DNA of 38,384 bases from Candidatus Woesearchaeota archaeon (lineage in GTDB: Archaea; Nanobdellota; Nanobdellia; Woesearchaeales; GW2011-AR9). Of the stretch, positions 33,851 through 38,384 are shown piece by piece. The DNA is taken from NCBI GenBank assembly GCA_023265685.1, contig JAHFSP010000010.1, positions 1 to 38,384 of the forward strand, written 5' to 3'. The notes below the pieces were generated by a model. The model was not told the DNA's origin. It saw only the letters and a program-made list of their open reading frames with translations, and searched no databases. Each line of letters begins with the position of its first letter. Position 1 is the stretch's first letter. The position numbers and the translations under genes were made by a program.

Positions 33851-34129
33851 CTATCTATGGTTCATCAAAATCTGATCTAGAAGAGTTATGCTTTTGAGTC
33901 CAGAATAAATTTGAGATTGGACTTGTTCAGGAAGACCTTTGATCAAACCATAACAGACCGTTACACTACCTGGATCATAAACCAAGAAATCAAAACATTT
34001 CCCATTATGATTATAACCAGCAAGACGTCCCCCATGTTCACCATCACGAACACTAAATGGTTCTTTAGAAAAAAGAGCATCAATATTTTCCACTCCTAAC
34101 TTACCCAACGAAGCATCATACATAGTCAT
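33851..34129 (-). CDS. Small protein of unknown function
   Basis: A 92-residue soluble protein (MTMYDASLGKLGVENID..., with VYDPGSVTVCYGLIKGLPEQVQSQI near the end) that I do not recognise. The ATG at 34129 is chosen over an upstream in-frame TTG because GAGGTT (34137-34142) ends seven bases before it. It lies 38 bases after the RmlB-NeuD fusion on the same strand and is probably co-transcribed. Ordered sequence and a strong SD argue that it is real. Confidence 0.6.
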   Translation of the reverse strand: MTMYDASLGKLGVENIDALFSKEPFSVRDGEHGGRLAGYNHNGKCFDFLVYDPGSVTVCYGLIKGLPEQVQSQIYSGLKSITLLDQILMNHR

Positions 34130-34167
34130 GATTATCAACCTCTTTCAAACCTTTCTTTACCTATCTT

Positions 34168-35658
34168 CTACCTCTTCTCTCCAGCAGCCACAACTTCATC
34201 CACTTTAATCCGATGACCTGCATCAATAAAACAGGCCTCACGTAAACGAGCACGAGAATCAACTACAGTACCAGGACCAACATATACCCCATCCTCAATA
34301 ATTACATCATTATTAACGACACATCCTGCGCTAATAATCACATTATTCCCTATACGAACATTCGCGTTAATCACAGCACCAGGACCAATAAATGTTCCCT
34401 CACCCACTAAAACACCCGGGGTCAAAAAAGCATGAGGATGAATCAACGTCAACAATTTCAGACCTTTCTCTTTAAGTCGCCTACTCACCGCAGCACGTCC
34501 AACATTATCACTAATAGCAACAACAGCACCCTCAATACCTCCTAACTCCGGCAACTCTTCGGTGCTCCCTAAAATCGGGTAATCAGAAGGACGCTCAACA
34601 TGAGGATTCTTATCTAAAAATCCTGCAATGGAATGGTCACTCAGTAACGTCAATGTATTAAACACAACACCAGCATGACCAGCGCGATTCGCACCCGCAA
34701 TCACAATTTTATTGATCTTATTCCACCATGTTGGATGGGTCTTATACCATTCAATGGTGTGTTCAATACCTGCTTGAAAAGAAATTTTTGGGCGCCAACC
34801 CAACGTATGAATCTTAGAACAATCAAGAGAATACCGCATATCTTGACCTTTACGATCACTTACTCTCTCAATCCAACTTGAATCTTTCCCTAATGCACGA
34901 AGAATTTCTTGTGTTACTTCTAAATTTGTTCGCTCATTATTACCGCCAATGTTGTACACCTCACCAATAACCCCCTGATGAAGCACAAAGTCAACAGCCT
35001 CACAATTATCTTGTACATAAATCCAATCACGAATCGGCGTAGGATTATGTAAAGGCACTTTCTTACCCTGCAATAAACGAGTTGCAAAACAAGGAATTAA
35101 TTTCTCGGGATGTTGATATGGCCCATAATTGTTAGAACTACGAGTAATGAGAAGAGGAATTGTATGAGTGCGCAAATAACTTAACGCCAACATTTCTGCT
35201 GCCGCTTTCGACGCCGAATAAGGACTACTCGGTAACATCCGATCAGTTTCTTTAAAACTCCCTTCTAAAATATCACCATACACTTCATCAGTAGAAATAT
35301 GTAAAAACTTTTTCACATTATGACGCTTTACCGCTTCGAGCAAAACATACATCCCAAAAATATCCGTACGTACAAACGAATCAGAACTTACGATCGAACG
35401 ATCAACATGCGTCTCCGCTGCAAAATTAACCACCCAATCAACCTCTTGACATAGTTTGTTAACTAAATGAGGATCACAAATATCTCCCTGAACAAAAGTA
35501 TAGCGAGGATCATGCTCAACATCACGCAGATTATCACGATTTCCTGCATATGTTAGCTTATCTAAATTAATAATCTGATAGGAAGGATACTTCTCCAACA
35601 ACAATTTCACAAAACAGTTCCCAATAAACCCACTTCCACCCGTAACCAGTATTCTCAT
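34168..35658 (-). CDS. dTDP-glucose 4,6-dehydratase fused to a NeuD-like acyltransferase domain
   Basis: A 496-residue two-domain protein. Residues 1-310 are RmlB-like: ILVTGGSGFIGN, NFAAETHVDRSI, STDEVYGD (T123-D124-E125), Y147-x3-K151 and RSSNNYGPYQHPEKLIP; all catalytic residues are present. Residues 317-490 are NeuD/PglD-like: IVIAGANRAGHAGVV, IAGFLDKNP, then left-handed beta-helix hexapeptides. In that half the catalytic His of PglD-type enzymes is Asn450 (CVVNNDVIIEDG), and the usual C-terminal acetyl-CoA-binding coil is missing, so it may be inactive. The ATG at 35658 is set by a TATA box 26.5 nt upstream. It would make dTDP-4-keto-6-deoxyglucose. Confidence 0.88.
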   Translation of the reverse strand: MRILVTGGSGFIGNCFVKLLLEKYPSYQIINLDKLTYAGNRDNLRDVEHDPRYTFVQGDICDPHLVNKLCQEVDWVVNFAAETHVDRSIVSSDSFVRTDIFGMYVLLEAVKRHNVKKFLHISTDEVYGDILEGSFKETDRMLPSSPYSASKAAAEMLALSYLRTHTIPLLITRSSNNYGPYQHPEKLIPCFATRLLQGKKVPLHNPTPIRDWIYVQDNCEAVDFVLHQGVIGEVYNIGGNNERTNLEVTQEILRALGKDSSWIERVSDRKGQDMRYSLDCSKIHTLGWRPKISFQAGIEHTIEWYKTHPTWWNKINKIVIAGANRAGHAGVVFNTLTLLSDHSIAGFLDKNPHVERPSDYPILGSTEELPELGGIEGAVVAISDNVGRAAVSRRLKEKGLKLLTLIHPHAFLTPGVLVGEGTFIGPGAVINANVRIGNNVIISAGCVVNNDVIIEDGVYVGPGTVVDSRARLREACFIDAGHRIKVDEVVAAGEKR

Positions 35659-35680
35659 AGAAATCTGGGGCAAAACCCAC

Positions 35681-35688
35681 TTTTTAAA
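35681..35688 (-). promoter_or_regulatory. TATA box of the rmlB-neuD fusion gene
   Basis: On the minus strand it reads TTTAAAAA, preceded by CCATAATC, centred 26.5 nt from the ATG at 35658. It rules out the in-frame TTG 15 bases upstream. Confidence 0.6.
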
Positions 35689-35762
35689 GATTATGGAATG
35701 GTAAGATTATTTTGAGGGTAATAAAAAAATCACTCAATTTAATTGATTCTATCAGATCACTC

Positions 35763-36401
35763 TCAAATCACTCGATTCGCAGGAACTCCCACCACTTTTG
35801 TTCGAGCCACAACTTCGCGAATAACCACCGCACCAGCTCCAACAACAGCATACTCTCCAACAACTACATCAGGAATAACGGCCGCACCAGTTCCTAAAAA
35901 TGCCCCTCGCCTAACCTTCACCCGACCCGCAAGATGACAACCAGGACCAAGAAAAACACCATCCTCAAGCACATTATCATGATCAACCGTGGAAGCAGTA
36001 TTGATAATCACGTTATCACCAACCTGAACATTATGTGTTAACACAACACCTGGACCAATAAACACTCCGCAACCAAGAACACACGACTTTGAAACGACAG
36101 CAGACGGATGAATGACGTTCACAACATTCAAACCAGCACTAACAATCATTCTAAAACACTTCTCACGAAAAGTATTATCCCCAATACACAGATGAAAGCC
36201 ATCAATGTTCTGCTCACGAGCAACCTGAACTGCATCCGCAACTCCACCAAACACCCTCAACCCAAGTACACAAGTATCATGTAATGAAGCATTATCATCA
36301 AGAAATCCCACAACCTCAAATAAGCCAAACTCACGAGCAATATCTAATACAACTCCTGCTTGCCCATCAGCACGCGCTCCAACAAGAATAATACGTTTCA
36401 T
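35763..36401 (-). CDS. neuD: NeuD/PglD-family sugar O/N-acyltransferase
   Basis: A 212-residue acyltransferase. The N-terminal Rossmann-like half (RIILVGARADGQAGVVLDIA, VVGFLDDN) binds the sugar substrate. The C-terminal half is a left-handed beta-helix of hexapeptide repeats with the catalytic His141 (STVDHDNVLEDG) and the ending GAGAVVIREV...VVGVPANRVI typical of acetyl-CoA binding. It would acetylate the nonulosonic acid or its amino-sugar precursor. It begins 3 bases after the neuA stop, closing the neuB-neuA-neuD operon. It is a complete counterpart of the degenerate NeuD half in the fusion just downstream. Confidence 0.88.
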   Translation of the reverse strand: MKRIILVGARADGQAGVVLDIAREFGLFEVVGFLDDNASLHDTCVLGLRVFGGVADAVQVAREQNIDGFHLCIGDNTFREKCFRMIVSAGLNVVNVIHPSAVVSKSCVLGCGVFIGPGVVLTHNVQVGDNVIINTASTVDHDNVLEDGVFLGPGCHLAGRVKVRRGAFLGTGAAVIPDVVVGEYAVVGAGAVVIREVVARTKVVGVPANRVI

Positions 36402-36404
36402 TAT

Positions 36405-37154
36405 CTACGCACCATCCCTTCCATCTTCTTTACTTTTAGCAACCAGATACTCCCCATACGCAAAATCGTCATATGTGTCAATATCAAGTGCCCGCTCTTC
36501 CTCAATGAGAATATAACTCATTTTCTTCCCATACAAAGACTCCGTCGACAAATTTGCAACACGCGTAATATCAACAACGCCATTGAGTCGATACAGAGGC
36601 GGCAAATCCTGACTACGCAATGTTTCATCAGGCTTGCCAAGATCAATAAATGGCACGGCAAACTCACCATCTAATTTTTTCATCCAATACGGATGATGTT
36701 GAGCTTTAGTGAGAGAGCGAACCGAATCAGCACCACTTTTGACAACTTGCATAATTGCGTTATCAATATCCTCAACTCGACGAAGCGGCGAAGTCGGACG
36801 TAAAATCATCACATAATATGGATGGAAACCTTGTTTACCCAACTCTCCCACAGCATGTGTAATCCAATCTTTATCAGTAGCAAAATCATCAGCATATTGC
36901 ACAGGGCGTACAAACGGTACCTCAATACCCCGATCACGAGCCAATGCTATAACTTCTGGATCATCAGTAGAAACAATAACGCGCGACAACAGTTTCGATT
37001 TTTTCGCAACCTCAAACGTATGTACAATCAATGGTTTTCCATTAAACAGATGTACATTCTTGTGTGGAACACGCTTACTTCCCGCTCTCGCAGGAATAAT
37101 CGCTACAATGGGCTTATCTTTCAAAAAATGTAAAATTTGTTGATAATCAACCAT
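36405..37154 (-). CDS. neuA: CMP-nonulosonate cytidylyltransferase (NeuA/LegF/PseF type)
   Basis: A 249-residue enzyme activating a nonulosonic acid (sialic, legionaminic or similar) with CTP. Motifs are VAIIPARAGSKRVPHKNVHLFNGKPLI, RVIVSTDDPEV, VMILRPTSPLRR and the C-terminal EEERALDIDTYDDF with the metal-binding acidic pair. The start is the ATG at 37154: AGGTG lies five bases upstream and includes the neuB stop codon. An in-frame TTG at 37178, inside neuB, lacks this support. The gene product would supply a CMP-sugar donor to a transferase such as the one at 32051. Confidence 0.9.
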   Translation of the reverse strand: MVDYQQILHFLKDKPIVAIIPARAGSKRVPHKNVHLFNGKPLIVHTFEVAKKSKLLSRVIVSTDDPEVIALARDRGIEVPFVRPVQYADDFATDKDWITHAVGELGKQGFHPYYVMILRPTSPLRRVEDIDNAIMQVVKSGADSVRSLTKAQHHPYWMKKLDGEFAVPFIDLGKPDETLRSQDLPPLYRLNGVVDITRVANLSTESLYGKKMSYILIEEERALDIDTYDDFAYGEYLVAKSKEDGRDGA

Positions 37155-37162
37155 ACCCACAC

Positions 37163-38254
37163 CTATATCTGATCCCAACTTAACGGCACATCGCCATCAA
37201 TATCTTTTTGAGCCACTCGACCCACAATCAGATCGAAAAACTTAGGAGCAATTCCATCACCAGGACGTTTGATCGCAATCATGTCTTTGGTAATAACCGT
37301 TCCTTTATGAATCGGCTTCAATGAAACGACACTACGTCGTAAAGACTGTGCTACTGCTTTTTCTGCAGGAACTGGATGTTTCTGAGATGAACCCAGTGCA
37401 GTACTAATCATACGAATACCCGCAACTAAATCTTTCAATTCATGCGGCTCAACCGACGCTAAATGATCAGGCCCTTTAGCATTTCGATCGAGAGTAAAAT
37501 GTTTTTCAATCACACACGCCCCAAGCGCCACCGCAGCAAGAGAAACGGGTAACCCAGGAGTATGATCAGAATAACCTACAATCGTATTAAATTGTATTTT
37601 AATCGTGTTCATCGCTAACAAATTAACATCCGAAATCGCCGGAGGATAATTTGAGGTACAGTGTAGCAACATGATTTTATGATTACCCGTACTATAAATT
37701 GTTTGTAACGCTTCGTCAATCTCACCAATACGAGCCATACCTGTCGAGAGAAAAATTGGTTTTTGTTTGGAGGCAATATGTCGAACCAAATAGGGATTAT
37801 TTAAGTTCCCTGAATCAATCTTGAATGCTTCAACACCCAACTCATCGAGCATATCAACAGACTCCTCATCAAACGGTGTACTCATAAACATAATTCCTTT
37901 GTGCTTACAATATGTCATCAAATCTTTATGCATTTGTTCATTAAGTTCCAGACGACGAATCATATCTGCATACGACCCACCACCATCTCCTACTTTTTGA
38001 TACGCACATTTGTCTAGATTTTGAACAAGAAGTTTATCAGTTTTAAATGTTTGAAATTTAACGATATCCGCTTTAGCCTCAACAGCCACATCAATCAGCT
38101 TTTTTGCTTTCTCCAAATCACCATCATGATTAACGCCTGCTTCTGCAATCATCACAACAGGATAACCAGGACCAACAGTCAATTTGCCAATTTTAATAGG
38201 ACAATCACCAACAGGAAACATCGATGGGTGAATAGTACAGTTGTTTGAATTCAT
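37163..38254 (-). CDS. neuB: Nonulosonate synthase (NeuB family)
   Basis: A 363-residue enzyme condensing phosphoenolpyruvate with an N-acyl hexosamine. The TIM barrel shows MIAEAGVNHDGDLEKAKKLIDVA, KFQTFKTDKL, STPFDEESVDML, FKIDSGNLNNPYL, HCTSNYPP, GYSDHTPG and EKHFTLDRNAKGPDH. The C-terminal 60 residues form the antifreeze-like SAF domain (RRSVVSLKPIHKGTVIT...KRPGDGI) that caps the partner subunit. Which sugar it makes (neuraminic, legionaminic or another) is not certain: no hydrolysing UDP-GlcNAc epimerase (NeuC) is in the window. An SD (GAGGT) precedes the ATG, and the gene heads the operon. Confidence 0.92.
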   Translation of the reverse strand: MNSNNCTIHPSMFPVGDCPIKIGKLTVGPGYPVVMIAEAGVNHDGDLEKAKKLIDVAVEAKADIVKFQTFKTDKLLVQNLDKCAYQKVGDGGGSYADMIRRLELNEQMHKDLMTYCKHKGIMFMSTPFDEESVDMLDELGVEAFKIDSGNLNNPYLVRHIASKQKPIFLSTGMARIGEIDEALQTIYSTGNHKIMLLHCTSNYPPAISDVNLLAMNTIKIQFNTIVGYSDHTPGLPVSLAAVALGACVIEKHFTLDRNAKGPDHLASVEPHELKDLVAGIRMISTALGSSQKHPVPAEKAVAQSLRRSVVSLKPIHKGTVITKDMIAIKRPGDGIAPKFFDLIVGRVAQKDIDGDVPLSWDQI

Positions 38255-38341
38255 GGGAATATACCTCTGTTTGTTGTAATGCTTGTTGTATACTTTTTAT
38301 AGATGTAGAGCCCAAATCGGAAGTTATAAAGGTTATGGACT
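38255..38341 (-). promoter_or_regulatory. Promoter region of the neuB-neuA-neuD operon
   Basis: The likely TATA box is CTTTATAA (38324-38331), preceded by TCCATAAC, giving a leader of about 46 bases with SD GAGGT before the ATG. A second AT box (TATAAAAA, 38294-38301) would give a leader of about 17 bases. The first is favoured because of its match to the promoter at 28859. The remaining bases to 38384 hold no gene I can see. Confidence 0.5.
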
Positions 38342-38384
38342 AGAAACCTAGGTACATAATTCTTAAAACTACAAAAATTTAAAT

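Noticed and set aside
37155..37165. AGGTGTGGGT before neuA as a fourth copy of the shared leader motif
   Set aside because: It overlaps the neuB stop codon, has no TATA box at the right distance, and is explained as the SD of neuA.
38324..38342. Possible rightward promoter at the right edge
   Set aside because: The TATA-like sequence can be read both ways, but the only ATG nearby is followed at once by a stop (ATG GAC TAG), and no start codon lies at the expected distance.
1..38384. tRNA, rRNA, CRISPR or complete insertion sequence
   Set aside because: No cloverleaf, rRNA-like conserved stretch, spaced repeat array or transposase with terminal inverted repeats was found by eye; only the cut-off zinc-ribbon gene at 1-54 could belong to a transposase.

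Overview
This is an archaeal surface-glycan locus. The evidence is an STT3/AglB-type oligosaccharyltransferase with a WWDFG motif, DUF2304 and GtrA partners of polyprenyl-phosphate glycosyltransferases, TATA boxes (TTTATAAA, TTTTTAAA, CTTATAAA and similar) centred about 25-30 nt upstream of most start codons, and little use of Shine-Dalgarno (SD) sequences except inside operons. Small, tightly packed, AT-rich genes, many without a recognisable family, suggest a DPANN lineage such as Woesearchaeota or Pacearchaeota. That placement is an inference; no marker gene is present.

Layout. 1-54: the start of a leftward zinc-ribbon gene. 166-7067: aglB, then a translationally coupled run (GT2, DUF2304, GT4, a half-length NDP-hexose 2,3-dehydratase-like protein, a second GT4). 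7072-10896: a small helical protein, a CDP-glucose 4,6-dehydratase-like enzyme (rfbG-like), an unknown possibly GT-A-like protein, a glucose-1-phosphate cytidylyltransferase (rfbF-like), and a DoxX-like membrane protein. 10968-13712: a TIM-barrel sugar isomerase-like protein divergent from a large orphan protein. 13808-19943: a PMT/ArnT-like membrane glycosyltransferase, a cupin, a perosamine-synthase-like aminotransferase, a GT2 plus GtrA pair, and a sugar C-methyltransferase. 19952-20598: a PIN/AbrB toxin-antitoxin pair. 20702-27113: two GDP-mannose 4,6-dehydratase homologues (one with an altered active site), a degenerate Nudix-like protein, a HAD phosphatase, a GDP-mannose-hydrolase-like Nudix enzyme, a cupin and a methyltransferase. 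27204-27735: a broken membrane/coiled-coil gene. 27732-33817: a second DegT aminotransferase, a nucleotidyltransferase/thymidylate-kinase-like fusion, a methyltransferase-like protein, a GT4, and a GT-B transferase of capsule type. 33851-38254, leftward: a small orphan, an RmlB-NeuD fusion, and a neuB-neuA-neuD operon for a CMP-activated nonulosonic acid.

Together the genes make activated sugars of at least three kinds: CDP-6-deoxyhexose; GDP-6-deoxy/4-amino sugars; and CMP-nonulosonate, with dTDP-6-deoxyglucose also possible. Candidate 2-deoxy and C-methyl modifications come from EvaA-like and EvaC-like proteins. Several glycosyltransferases would build a lipid-linked glycan, AglB would transfer it to protein, and the PMT-like and GtrA/GT2 proteins may add residues outside the membrane.

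The most unusual items are the single-domain 2,3-dehydratase homologue, the RmlB-NeuD fusion whose NeuD half has lost its catalytic histidine, a GMD paralogue with the catalytic Glu replaced by Asn, and three leftward genes sharing a 5' leader that can encode a mini-ORF at the predicted transcript start. No tRNA, rRNA, CRISPR array or intact insertion sequence was seen, and no gene-free stretch exceeds about 130 bases.
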